A stretch of 64,000 nucleotides of DNA from contig JAEINR010000017.1 of NCBI GenBank assembly GCA_016342325.1, positions 1 to 64,000 on the forward strand, written 5' to 3'. This DNA is from Desulfobacterium sp. (lineage in GTDB: Bacteria > Desulfobacterota > Desulfobacteria > Desulfobacterales > Desulfobacteraceae). This document shows, piece by piece, positions 9,886 through 17,425 of the stretch; the first letter of the stretch is position 1; each line of letters begins with the position of its first letter. The notes under the pieces were generated by a model. The model was given only the letters and a program-made list of their open reading frames with translations. It ran no database searches and was not told the DNA's origin. Both the position numbers and the translations under genes were made by a program.

Positions 9886-10802
9886 ATTCAAAATTTTATA
9901 GAGTTGCCGGAATAACGATTGAGGTACGGTCTGATTATTCAATAACCGAGAACACCTTTCATCCCAAGTTCAAGCAGTTTGCAGTTGATGGACCTGGAGA
10001 CGACAATGTGATGATAAACCATCATTTTTACTTGCCCGATTCCATAGAAGAAAGATGTGAACACGAAATCTATAATAAATCTCAATGGCAGGTTTTCAAA
10101 ACCGACAAAGCATGGAAATTTAAATATCATCCTGTTTTACCGGAAGATCCCCCCCATTCTGTAATGGGAATTTTTAATCTGAGTTACACGGCACTGGATA
10201 TATATACCGATGAGATCAGTGAAGAAGCCTATAAAAACAGCAGGTTCAATGGGGTAACTCTTTTTAACACCGACCAGATTCTTTTTGCAAAGCTTCTCTG
10301 CGATAGAAACGGGTTGATAATTCATTCAAACGGTTTTGATGTGAACGGAAATGGTATCCTGCTTGCCGGAGATTCAGGTGCAGGTAAGAGTACCTTATCC
10401 CGAATGTTAAAGAAACGTGGGTTTGACATCCTCTGTGATGATAGAATGTTCGTAAGAAAATTACAGTCCGGTTTTGGGCTGTATGGCAATTGGTGTCATG
10501 GCACGGTGCCTGATACGTCATCCATTTCCGTGCCATTGAAAGCAATTTTTTTTCTTGAACAATCAAAAACAAACAGGGCAATCCTTATGGATGATAAAAA
10601 GCAGATTGCCAGAAAACTTGTTCAGTCCATGGTAAAACCGTTTCTTACCCCAGAAGACTGGGAGAAAACCCTTACAGTCATAGAACATCTTGGACGGACT
10701 GTGAGGTGTTATATTTTAAAATTTGATTTGTCCGGCGAAATATGCGACATGATAGAAAAATTATTTCAAGGAAATAAGAACCTGTTTAAAGAGGACAACT
10801 GA
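9882..10802 (+). CDS. HPr kinase/phosphorylase-related kinase
   Basis: A 306-residue protein. Residues about 150-172 contain the P-loop GILLAGDSGAGKSTLSRML, followed by FDILCDDR, where an acidic patch follows a strand as in HprK. The N-terminal half is unlike true HprK. No HPr-like phosphocarrier is nearby. Related kinases sit next to PqqD-like genes in exopolysaccharide loci (the HPr-rel-A arrangement) and in lasso-peptide clusters, where one studied family member phosphorylates a precursor peptide. By context it may act on the 45-residue peptide encoded at 11717. Its start overlaps the preceding stop (ATGA) and its stop abuts the PqqD-like gene. Confidence 0.78.
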   Translation: MNSKFYRVAGITIEVRSDYSITENTFHPKFKQFAVDGPGDDNVMINHHFYLPDSIEERCEHEIYNKSQWQVFKTDKAWKFKYHPVLPEDPPHSVMGIFNLSYTALDIYTDEISEEAYKNSRFNGVTLFNTDQILFAKLLCDRNGLIIHSNGFDVNGNGILLAGDSGAGKSTLSRMLKKRGFDILCDDRMFVRKLQSGFGLYGNWCHGTVPDTSSISVPLKAIFFLEQSKTNRAILMDDKKQIARKLVQSMVKPFLTPEDWEKTLTVIEHLGRTVRCYILKFDLSGEICDMIEKLFQGNKNLFKEDN

Positions 10803-11117
10803 TTGAATCATACTATGAGCATGAAAATCGATACAAAAAGATGTTATTGTGTTTCTGGGAATGTTATTGCAAAAGAGATTGAAGGTGAACTTGTCATCGT
10901 CCCAATGATCGCAGATGTGGGCAACCTTGATGCGGAGATGTACTCGTTAAACAGCACTGGGTTGGCTGTGTGGAAACAGCTTGATGGGAAAAATGATCTC
11001 GAGCATGTGATAACGGCTCTTTCTGAAGAGTTTGCCACACCCTATGACCAGATTAAGGATGATGTTGTTGAAGTCCTAGAACAATTATTGAAAAAAGAGT
11101 TGATTGTTGAAGCATAG
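10803..11117 (+). CDS. PqqD-like peptide-recognition protein
   Basis: A 104-residue protein of PqqD fold. The pattern VIVPMIADVGNLDAEMYSLN, then TGLAVWKQLDG and YDQIKDDVVEVLEQLLKKELI matches the winged-helix RiPP recognition element, which binds leader peptides and presents them to modifying enzymes. The TTG start at 10803 directly follows the kinase stop and has GAGG eight bases upstream; ATG codons at 10815 and 10821 are alternatives. A nearby leader-like peptide at 11717 is the obvious candidate ligand, though this is inference. Confidence 0.85.
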   Translation: MNHTMSMKIDTKRCYCVSGNVIAKEIEGELVIVPMIADVGNLDAEMYSLNSTGLAVWKQLDGKNDLEHVITALSEEFATPYDQIKDDVVEVLEQLLKKELIVEA

Positions 11118-11616
11118 GTCCCTGGACATTGGCCCTAGGGTCAGACAGATCGATAAAATTGAATTTTCGAGCATAAATATGGGAACCCTTGTCAGTGAAT
11201 TTGTTGATAAAAGAAAAAATTTAAAGTTCAAGGCAACAGGCAACAGTATGTTCCCGTTTATCAAAGATGGAGATGGTATAAAAATTTCTCCATATATTGA
11301 GAACAAACCAGAAATCGGTGACATTGTTGCCTATTTAGATTCCAATACCAGGAATCTCATCGTACACAGGATAATCAAATTGTCTGCCAATCAATTTATT
11401 GCAAAGGGAGATAGCTGTTTACACAGTGATGGGACTCAGTCCAAGGATGATATCCTTGGATATGTTGCTGAGATTAATCAAAGGTTGGGGCTTCCTAATC
11501 GTTTATTGGTTCCCAGATTTAAAAAGATAGTTACTTTGTTGTCCTTGATTCGATTTACTGTGATTTTGAGCATTCTGTTGAAGCCATTGATTCGTCAGAA
11601 TCGATCGTTTATGTAA
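11104..11616 (+). CDS. S26/S24-type signal-peptidase-like protein
   Basis: A 170-residue protein with the signal-peptidase core: GNSMFPFI (Ser about residue 48), GDIVAYLD, VHRII (His about residue 88), FIAKGDS and LGYV. The His in VHRI points to the Ser-His archaeal/eukaryotic-like branch, although the lysine of AKGDS also lies in a conserved block. There is no clear N-terminal membrane anchor; a hydrophobic stretch lies near residues 135-155. It overlaps the PqqD-like gene by 14 bases. In this context it could process the small peptide or the sorted proteins. The start is uncertain: TTG at 11104 or 11107, or ATG at 11179. Confidence 0.72.
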   Translation: MLKHRSLDIGPRVRQIDKIEFSSINMGTLVSEFVDKRKNLKFKATGNSMFPFIKDGDGIKISPYIENKPEIGDIVAYLDSNTRNLIVHRIIKLSANQFIAKGDSCLHSDGTQSKDDILGYVAEINQRLGLPNRLLVPRFKKIVTLLSLIRFTVILSILLKPLIRQNRSFM

Positions 11617-11621
11617 AAACG

Positions 11622-11637
11622 TGGCATGTTTTTTGCA
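11622..11637 (+). promoter_or_regulatory. Sigma-54 (RpoN) promoter
   Basis: TGGCATG, four bases, then TTGCA, with the invariant GG and GC exactly one helical turn apart, is a near-perfect -24/-12 element. It starts six bases after the stop of the S26-like gene and about 80 bases before the leader-peptide gene. Control of PEP-CTERM genes by RpoN with the PrsK/PrsR two-component system is known in other bacteria, and the next genes here are the small peptide and a VPLPA-CTERM protein. A short GATTC/GAATC inverted repeat lies about 30 bases upstream. Confidence 0.75.
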
Positions 11638-11716
11638 TTGTTAACTTGCTGAATCTAATTTGTTTATTTAAACGAACAACTAAAAATATGGTGTTTAATT
11701 CCAAAGGGGATTTGAT

Positions 11717-11854
11717 ATGAAAAATGAAAGAAAATGGGAAAAACCTCGTCTAACTGTGATATCGACGGGCGGTATCAAAGAGAACATACTGGAATTCAGC
11801 AGGCCGAAATCACGGCGAATTCAGGAAACTCCTCCGGATTCAAAACTCAAGTAA
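11717..11854 (+). CDS. Small lasso-leader-like peptide, candidate RiPP precursor
   Basis: A 45-codon reading frame with AAGGGG eight bases before the ATG. The N-terminus MKNERKWEKPRLTVISTGG carries the aromatic-x-x-P-x-L pattern (W7, P10, L12) by which PqqD-type domains recognise lasso leader peptides. After it comes Thr17-Gly18-Gly19. If the core began at Gly19 the preceding residues would be Thr at -2 and Gly at -1, and Glu would fall at core position 8, the spacing used for a lasso macrolactam. The C-terminal half is basic and polar with several Ser/Thr. No lasso cyclase or B2-type protease is present, so the product is unknown. It sits alone behind a sigma-54 promoter, next to a VPLPA-CTERM gene. 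Confidence 0.68.
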   Translation: MKNERKWEKPRLTVISTGGIKENILEFSRPKSRRIQETPPDSKLK

Positions 11855-11902
11855 ATGCCTAATTTTAAAGAGTTCATTTTACATGGATTCATGAGGTGAA
11901 AT

Positions 11903-12580
11903 ATGAAAAAAGTTTTATTGGTACTTTTACTGGCAGTAATTCTCCCTATTGGGCAGGCTGGTGCCGCATACTGGGTCATTCCAACCGTAAACTGGGACAA
12001 CTGGTCTTCCCAGGTGCATTTTAGCGACGATGCTGATGGTAAGTGGCATGAAGCCGGCTTGATAGACTTGACTTTTTATGAGTCACAAAGCGATTACGAC
12101 AATGGAAAACAAAGGCTATTTAGCTCATCTGGATTCTGTATCGAACTAGGCCAATGGGCAACCCTCGGAGAGGCGAATACAAAAAGCCTTACAAGCTACT
12201 CAAGCTCATCCTACGGCCAAACCGAACTATACAACGCTGCATGGTTGATCAACGAGTTCTGGTCTGATACCAATAACAACTATCAAAATGGCGCATTGCA
12301 GATCGCAATATGGGATACACTATATTCAGGAAAGACTGTTTCAGAGATTATGGATTATGGATCTCCTGGTACTTCTCATACTGAAGGTTATTATAATAAT
12401 TACATTAATGCTCTTAATAATTCGAATTACCAGGGAAGTGGTTTGGAAATTGTCGAATTTACAAATCCAAATTTACAGAATATTATAAAACCCGTGCCCC
12501 TACCTGCAACCTTCCTTTTGATGGGGCTTGGATTGGCCGGCCTCACTACGGCCAGAAGAAAAAAGATATTTAATACCTGA
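11903..12580 (+). CDS. VPLPA-CTERM sorted surface/secreted protein
   Basis: A 225-residue secreted protein. Signal peptide: MKKVLLVLLLAVILPIGQAGA. The mature part is rich in Asn, Ser, Tyr and Trp. The C-terminus has the tripartite exosortase signal: VPLPATFLLMGLGLAGL followed by a basic ARRKK tail (residues about 197-222). VPLPA-type signals are cleaved by dedicated exosortases; none is encoded in the window. GAGGTG precedes the ATG, and the gene lies 48 bases after the leader-peptide gene, so both probably share the sigma-54 promoter. It is followed by a terminator hairpin. The biological role is unknown; such proteins often accompany floc or matrix formation. Confidence 0.85.
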   Translation: MKKVLLVLLLAVILPIGQAGAAYWVIPTVNWDNWSSQVHFSDDADGKWHEAGLIDLTFYESQSDYDNGKQRLFSSSGFCIELGQWATLGEANTKSLTSYSSSSYGQTELYNAAWLINEFWSDTNNNYQNGALQIAIWDTLYSGKTVSEIMDYGSPGTSHTEGYYNNYINALNNSNYQGSGLEIVEFTNPNLQNIIKPVPLPATFLLMGLGLAGLTTARRKKIFNT

Positions 12581-12611
12581 ATATTTAAGGTATAGTCTGT
12601 GTGGCATTTAG

Positions 12612-12651
12612 GGCAGGGAGCTGAGATAACAGCGCTCCCTGTCTTTTTTTT
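12612..12651 (+). terminator. Rho-independent terminator after the VPLPA-CTERM gene
   Basis: A ten-base-pair stem, GGCAGGGAGC pairing with GCTCCCTGTC (one G-U pair), is followed by eight T residues. It would end the sigma-54-driven transcript just ahead of the ABC transporter gene. Confidence 0.85.
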
Positions 12652-12671
12652 AGCCCCAGGCTTCAAATTGA

Positions 12672-14504
12672 ATGAATCCCAACCCTTTAAAAACCAAACT
12701 TAAGAACGCCCTTCGCATTGACAGGGCCCTGGGCTTTGTATGGCAGGCAGGCCCGGGATGGACCGTTGCGTCTGCCGTTCTTGTGGTTGTCCAGGGCGCG
12801 CTGCCGCTATTGTCCCTCTATCTTTTAAAATTGATCATTGATTCTGTTTCAGAGGCCATGCCCGGCAGCAGTTTAAGTATTGAATTCGTTACGGGTGAAG
12901 GGTTTTCCAAGGTTGTATGGTATATTGCTTTTGCCGGCGGGGTAGGGCTTTTCGCGGCCTTGTGCAGCTTCTTTTCCGAGTATGTCAAAAAGGCCCAGTC
13001 ACTGACGGTGACAGACCATGTGTTCTCCGTGCTCCATGAAAAATCGACATCTGTGGACCTGGCTTACTATGAATCCCCAAAATACAGGGACACTCTGCAC
13101 AGGGCCCAGCAAGAAGGACCCTACAGACCCACAAGCATCGTGAACGGATTGATCTTGACCGGACAGAGCGGTGCGTCGCTTATCGCCGTCATGTGGTTGC
13201 TGGTTCTGTTCAACCCGGTTCTCTCCCTTGTGATGCTTGCGGCTGCGATTCCCGGGGTTTTGATGCGGTTTCAATACTCGGATCAAATCTATTCCTGGCA
13301 GAAAAAAAGAACGGAGGATGAAAGGAGAATCCATTATCTGAACTGGATGTTGACCGGAGATGCCCATGCCCGGGAGTTCAGGCTTTTCGGACTTGGGGAT
13401 CATTTTATAAAGCAGTTCAAGACCCTTAGAGCCGTGTTAAGGCGCGAAAAACTCAGCTTTGAAAAGAAGCGTGCCTTTGGAGACCTTGTGGCCCAGTCAA
13501 GTACCACCATTGCAGTGTTCGGGTCGTTCGTTTACATCGCATCACGGACGGTCCAGGGAACGATCACACTGGGGGACATGGTCATGTACTTCCAGGCGTT
13601 TCAAAAGGGGCTCCTGTATCTGAGATCTTTTTTGGAAGGCGTTGCCGGGCTGTACGAGGATAATCTTTTTTTACTGAATTTTTATGAGTTTCTCGATGTT
13701 GAGCCAACAATAGAAGAGTCTGAAAGTTCAAACTGTGTTCCTGAAACAATACAGTCTGGATTTGAAATGACCGGTGTTACATTTAAGTATCAAAACTGTG
13801 AAAAAAATGTGATAAAGTGTGTAAACTTTTACATAAAACCCGGCGAAGTTGTGGCACTTGTAGGAGAAAATGGTTCGGGGAAAAGTACCCTTGTGAAACT
13901 TTTATGCCGGCTTTACGATCCGGACAGGGGAACTGTTTTTCTGGATGGAACCGATATCAAACACTTCAGCCCTAAAAAATACAGAAAAAGGATCAGTGTT
14001 GTTTTCCAGGATTATATCCGTTACAACCTGACGGTACGGGATAATATCCGGCTGGGGGACATTGATAGCAACCCCGATCCGGACAGGATCAAGACGGCCG
14101 CACAAAAGGCTGGAATAAAGGCGTATATTGACTCCCTTCATTCGGGATTTGATACGCCCCTAGGCAGAATGTTCAAGGGCGGAGAGGAACTGAGCGTAGG
14201 GCAGTGGCAAATGACGGCACTGGCCCGTGCCTTTTTCAGGGATGCAGATCTTGTGATACTGGATGAACCGGCAAGCTCCCTTGACGTAAAGAGTGAGTAT
14301 GAGGTGTTTAACAGGTTTAAAGATCTTGTGAGGGATAAAGCCGCCCTCATTATCAGTCACCGATTTTCAACGGTTAAGAGGGCTGACAGGATTTGTCTGT
14401 TAAAGGATGGAAAAATTGCAGAGCAGGGGAACCATGATGAGCTCATGGCGTTGGATAAAGAATATGCCGCTCTTTTTCGCAAACAAGCCAATCAATACTT
14501 ATAA
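12672..14504 (+). CDS. ABC transporter, fused membrane and ATPase domains (peptide/lipid exporter type)
   Basis: A 610-residue half-transporter that would work as a homodimer in the inner membrane. Residues about 25-330 form the six-helix type IV exporter domain; residues about 355-605 form the ATPase, with Walker A GENGSGKST, Q-loop VFQDY, signature LSVGQWQMTALARAFF, Walker B LVILDEP and H-loop ISHR. The LSVGQWQ signature resembles that of lasso-peptide and microcin exporters such as McjD. The closeness of a PqqD-like protein and a leader-like peptide makes peptide export plausible, but a glycolipid substrate cannot be excluded. No strong ribosome binding site is seen. Confidence 0.85.
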   Translation: MNPNPLKTKLKNALRIDRALGFVWQAGPGWTVASAVLVVVQGALPLLSLYLLKLIIDSVSEAMPGSSLSIEFVTGEGFSKVVWYIAFAGGVGLFAALCSFFSEYVKKAQSLTVTDHVFSVLHEKSTSVDLAYYESPKYRDTLHRAQQEGPYRPTSIVNGLILTGQSGASLIAVMWLLVLFNPVLSLVMLAAAIPGVLMRFQYSDQIYSWQKKRTEDERRIHYLNWMLTGDAHAREFRLFGLGDHFIKQFKTLRAVLRREKLSFEKKRAFGDLVAQSSTTIAVFGSFVYIASRTVQGTITLGDMVMYFQAFQKGLLYLRSFLEGVAGLYEDNLFLLNFYEFLDVEPTIEESESSNCVPETIQSGFEMTGVTFKYQNCEKNVIKCVNFYIKPGEVVALVGENGSGKSTLVKLLCRLYDPDRGTVFLDGTDIKHFSPKKYRKRISVVFQDYIRYNLTVRDNIRLGDIDSNPDPDRIKTAAQKAGIKAYIDSLHSGFDTPLGRMFKGGEELSVGQWQMTALARAFFRDADLVILDEPASSLDVKSEYEVFNRFKDLVRDKAALIISHRFSTVKRADRICLLKDGKIAEQGNHDELMALDKEYAALFRKQANQYL

Positions 14505-14538
14505 TTAGAATTTTATAAAATGAACACTGTATGATTGT

Positions 14539-14555
14539 TCGGCATTGATATTGCA
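14539..14555 (+). promoter_or_regulatory. Sigma-54 (RpoN) promoter
   Basis: TCGGCATTGATATTGCA keeps the GG and GC pairs at the exact spacing of -24/-12 promoters. It lies in the 137-base gap after the ABC transporter and about 87 bases before the next start codon. With the element at 11622 it suggests that RpoN and an enhancer-binding protein control this exopolysaccharide/exosortase region. Confidence 0.7.
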
Positions 14556-14641
14556 CAAAAAACATGCTAATAAAAATCTGGATTCAATTTCTTTTCCGGG
14601 ATTAAACAGAACTCAACTATTTTCAATAGGATTGGAGGGTA

Positions 14642-15244
14642 ATGATGAAAAACATATTATCTGTCGTAGCAACACTCGCTATACTTACCGGTTTAACCAC
14701 CAATCTCTTTGCTGCTGAACCTGCTGCCAAAGAGGCTTGGCAGATCGCTTATACCGCTGCCCTGGTAGATGGGAAAGCAAATCCGCCCCCCCAGGGGCAG
14801 GCCCTAAAAGAGGGACTTGCCTACACCCCTCCCGAGGAGATGGTTCTAAAAGAGGCTGTTTCAAAAGCCATGGAGAAGGAGGCGTCGGCCTGTGAATGTA
14901 TGAAGATCGCAATCGACCTTGAATATAATCCATACGCTGTTTTAAAGGCAATTTATTCATCCGAGGGCAATGTTCAGCTTGACCAGCTCTGCATGTGCGC
15001 AACCGAGGCCGGAATAATGAAAGCGATTACAGCCAAAGCCGCCGTAGATTCTCTTTCGTCTTCGGGTGCCCCTCTGTTTCAGCAAGATGAAATCACACAA
15101 TCCCAATGCCTCGGTGGAGAGGAAGGTCGTATAAATACCCCTCCTGAAGAGGGGTTGGCCTATACGGCACCTGTAGTCCCTTTGAAAACCATTTCCACCG
15201 ATGCAAATAAAAATAGAAATTTTGCGACCTCCACCACTTTTTAA
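14642..15244 (+). CDS. Secreted protein of unknown function with CxC motifs
   Basis: About 200 residues with a signal peptide (MKNILSVVATLAILTGLTTNLFA). The mature part has two closely spaced cysteine pairs (ACECM near residue 84 and LCMCA near residue 120) and a further cysteine near 155. A short motif is repeated, GLAYTPPEE near residue 59 and PPEEGLAYTAP near residue 168. The family was not recognised. It follows a sigma-54 promoter and has GGAGGG before a double ATG (14642/14645). It is the first gene of the run leading into the outer-membrane and export genes, so a periplasmic or surface role in glycan export is likely. Confidence 0.7.
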   Translation: MMKNILSVVATLAILTGLTTNLFAAEPAAKEAWQIAYTAALVDGKANPPPQGQALKEGLAYTPPEEMVLKEAVSKAMEKEASACECMKIAIDLEYNPYAVLKAIYSSEGNVQLDQLCMCATEAGIMKAITAKAAVDSLSSSGAPLFQQDEITQSQCLGGEEGRINTPPEEGLAYTAPVVPLKTISTDANKNRNFATSTTF

Positions 15245-15281
15245 GCTATTGTTCTTGCACTCAAACGACTAAGGAGCTGTC

Positions 15282-16622
15282 ATGATTATGCGAGCATCGA
15301 TTCGGATTTTTGTCGTGTTACTTTTTTTATGCGGATCCACAACGGTAAGCGCTGCCGATCTAGCCGATCCGGCAGCATCAAATGCACCCATCGGACAGGA
15401 AGAGATCGAACTTCCATCCGGACAAGAGGGGATTGGGGCTGACATTTTCGGTAAAAAGGGCGGTTTTATTCATCCTTTTTTATTGTTTGAGGAGACCTAC
15501 ACAGATAACCTCTACAATACAAACACAAATGAAAAAGAGGACTTTATCACAACCATCAGCCCTGGATTGTGGCTTGCATTGCCGGCAAACAGAGAGAAGC
15601 TTCTGGATATCGGAACAACAAACACCTCTCCGGGCGGCCTCAACCTGAGCCGTATCAAACCCGATACCACACGACGTGCCCAGGGCTATTTCCTTTATGC
15701 ACCCGAGTTTGTCCTTTATGCTGATGAATCCGATCATAATACCGTCAATCACAAGGCAGAAGGACTTTTTCAATATAACTTCAATATGGGACTCTCCATT
15801 GACGTTGTTGATCAGTTCAATAGAAGAAGTGAAGTGAATGATAACGGTATTTCCGAGCGTCTTGACGAATACCAGGACAACCTGCTCAATTTCATCATGG
15901 CCTATGACCCTTCGGAAAAAATCAGATTCAGGGTTGATTATTCAAATTATGACCTTGAATATGATGATAGTGTCAACGATTACAGGAACAGGAATGACAA
16001 TTCCTTTTCAGCCTATGTTTTCTACAGGATAAAACCAAAGACATCCGTCTTTGTGGAGTATGAGTTCGCCGACATCAGTTTTGATACCAATTCAGATTCG
16101 GACAGTGTTGAGAACAGGTACTATACCGGCCTTGAATGGGCAATTACCGCAAAGACCAAGGGCAGGGTAAAAGCCGGTTATATTAAGAAGGACTTTGACA
16201 AGGAAGGCATGGATGACCAGGATGGCTTCTCCTATGAGATCCAGGCCCAGCACAACTTTACTCCGAAAAGGGCGTTGCAGGTAAACGGTTTCCGTAGATT
16301 CAACGAATCAACCATGATTACCTCAGCCACCTATCTGTCAACCGGGCTGTCTGCGGCATGGCTTCAGCGTTTTGCCGAGAAGTGGTCCGGCACATTGAAT
16401 GTCTCATACACCAACGAAGAGTATAAAGGCAACATTACCTTCAACGGCGTCACAGGCGAAAGGGATGATGATCTGTTCAGCATCGCACCCGCCGTGAGAT
16501 ATGAGTTCAGGGACTGGATGCTGTTTGATCTGGGATACATTTTCGCACAAAGGGATTCAAATTTCGCCCCTTTTGATTATAACAACAACACCATATTTTT
16601 CAGGATTGATATTTCCCTTTAA
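15282..16622 (+). CDS. Outer-membrane beta-barrel protein of the exopolysaccharide locus
   Basis: A 446-residue protein with a signal peptide ending near SAA (residue 24) and alternating amphipathic strands throughout (for example LSIDVVDQFNRRSE, SAYVFYRIKPKTSVFVEYEF, GRVKAGYIKKDF), ending in an aromatic-rich last strand FFRIDISL typical of outer-membrane insertion. Such barrels accompany PEP-CTERM/exosortase glycan loci and may form the outer-membrane pore or a surface anchor. AAGGAG precedes the ATG. The next gene starts directly after its stop. Confidence 0.8.
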   Translation: MIMRASIRIFVVLLFLCGSTTVSAADLADPAASNAPIGQEEIELPSGQEGIGADIFGKKGGFIHPFLLFEETYTDNLYNTNTNEKEDFITTISPGLWLALPANREKLLDIGTTNTSPGGLNLSRIKPDTTRRAQGYFLYAPEFVLYADESDHNTVNHKAEGLFQYNFNMGLSIDVVDQFNRRSEVNDNGISERLDEYQDNLLNFIMAYDPSEKIRFRVDYSNYDLEYDDSVNDYRNRNDNSFSAYVFYRIKPKTSVFVEYEFADISFDTNSDSDSVENRYYTGLEWAITAKTKGRVKAGYIKKDFDKEGMDDQDGFSYEIQAQHNFTPKRALQVNGFRRFNESTMITSATYLSTGLSAAWLQRFAEKWSGTLNVSYTNEEYKGNITFNGVTGERDDDLFSIAPAVRYEFRDWMLFDLGYIFAQRDSNFAPFDYNNNTIFFRIDISL

Positions 16623-17423
16623 ATGAGACTCAAACTGGTTTTAAACGTTTTTTTAATCTGTCTGGTGCTTGGGACAGGTCCTCTGTATGCAGTCGAAGCG
16701 GAGTATTTTGTAGGTAATGGAGATGTTCTTGACATTAACGTGTATGAGAACGAAGACCTTTCAACAACGGTAAGGGTAACTGCGGATAAAACAATTCGTG
16801 TGCCCCTTATCGGCGAGGTCAGTGTCAATAGCCTTACTGTGTCACAGGTTTCAAGAAAACTCGAAGGGCTCTTTGCCGATGGATATCTGGTCAACCCCCA
16901 GGTGGATGTCTTTATCAAGGAGTACAGGAGCAAGAAGGCCACCATCCTGGGGCAGGTCAGAAATCCGGGTCTGTTTGAGCTTCGGGGTGAAACCACCTTG
17001 CTTGAGTTTATTTCCAAGGCGGGTGGGATGATGATCGATGCGGGAAATGTTGCAACGATCAAGCGAAAAAAAATTGGAAAAGTCCAAGAGGATAACATAA
17101 CAATTGACCTTAAACATCTCATCGAAGAAGGGGATACGTCTCTTAACATTCCCATCAAAGACGGAGACAGTGTATACATTGCCAAGGCAGATAATTTCTA
17201 TGTCTCGGGTGAGATCAAAAAGCCCGACTCTTATAAATTGGATTCAGATGTAACCGTAATAAAAGCCATTACCAGGGCAGGCGGGTTCTCCAAGATCGCG
17301 GCCAAGGGAAAGGTTCGGATCATCAGAATCATTGATGGGAAGAAACAGGTACTTGAAAACGTGAATATGGATGAGGCGGTTCTACCTGATGATGTTATTG
17401 TTGTTCCTGAGAGTTTTTTTTAA
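16623..17423 (+). CDS. Polysaccharide export protein (Wza-like, SLBB domains)
   Basis: A 266-residue periplasmic protein with a signal peptide (residues 1-20, no lipobox cysteine seen). The polysaccharide-export domain begins YFVGNGDVLDINVYENEDLS and continues VRVPLIGEVSV; two SLBB-type repeats follow, near residues 95-150 (ATILGQVRNPGLFEL) and 190-245 (FYVSGEIKKPDSYKL). Members form the periplasmic/outer-membrane conduit for exported glycan together with the co-polymerase encoded next. Lacking a lipidated N-terminus and long C-terminal helix, it may need the preceding beta-barrel as its outer-membrane pore. Confidence 0.9.
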   Translation: MRLKLVLNVFLICLVLGTGPLYAVEAEYFVGNGDVLDINVYENEDLSTTVRVTADKTIRVPLIGEVSVNSLTVSQVSRKLEGLFADGYLVNPQVDVFIKEYRSKKATILGQVRNPGLFELRGETTLLEFISKAGGMMIDAGNVATIKRKKIGKVQEDNITIDLKHLIEEGDTSLNIPIKDGDSVYIAKADNFYVSGEIKKPDSYKLDSDVTVIKAITRAGGFSKIAAKGKVRIIRIIDGKKQVLENVNMDEAVLPDDVIVVPESFF

Positions 17424-17425
17424 AC

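Noticed and set aside
11717-11854. Calling the small peptide a confirmed lasso peptide
   Set aside because: No cyclase or B2 protease is encoded in the window and the leader-to-core distance is atypical; only a lasso-leader-like candidate can be supported.
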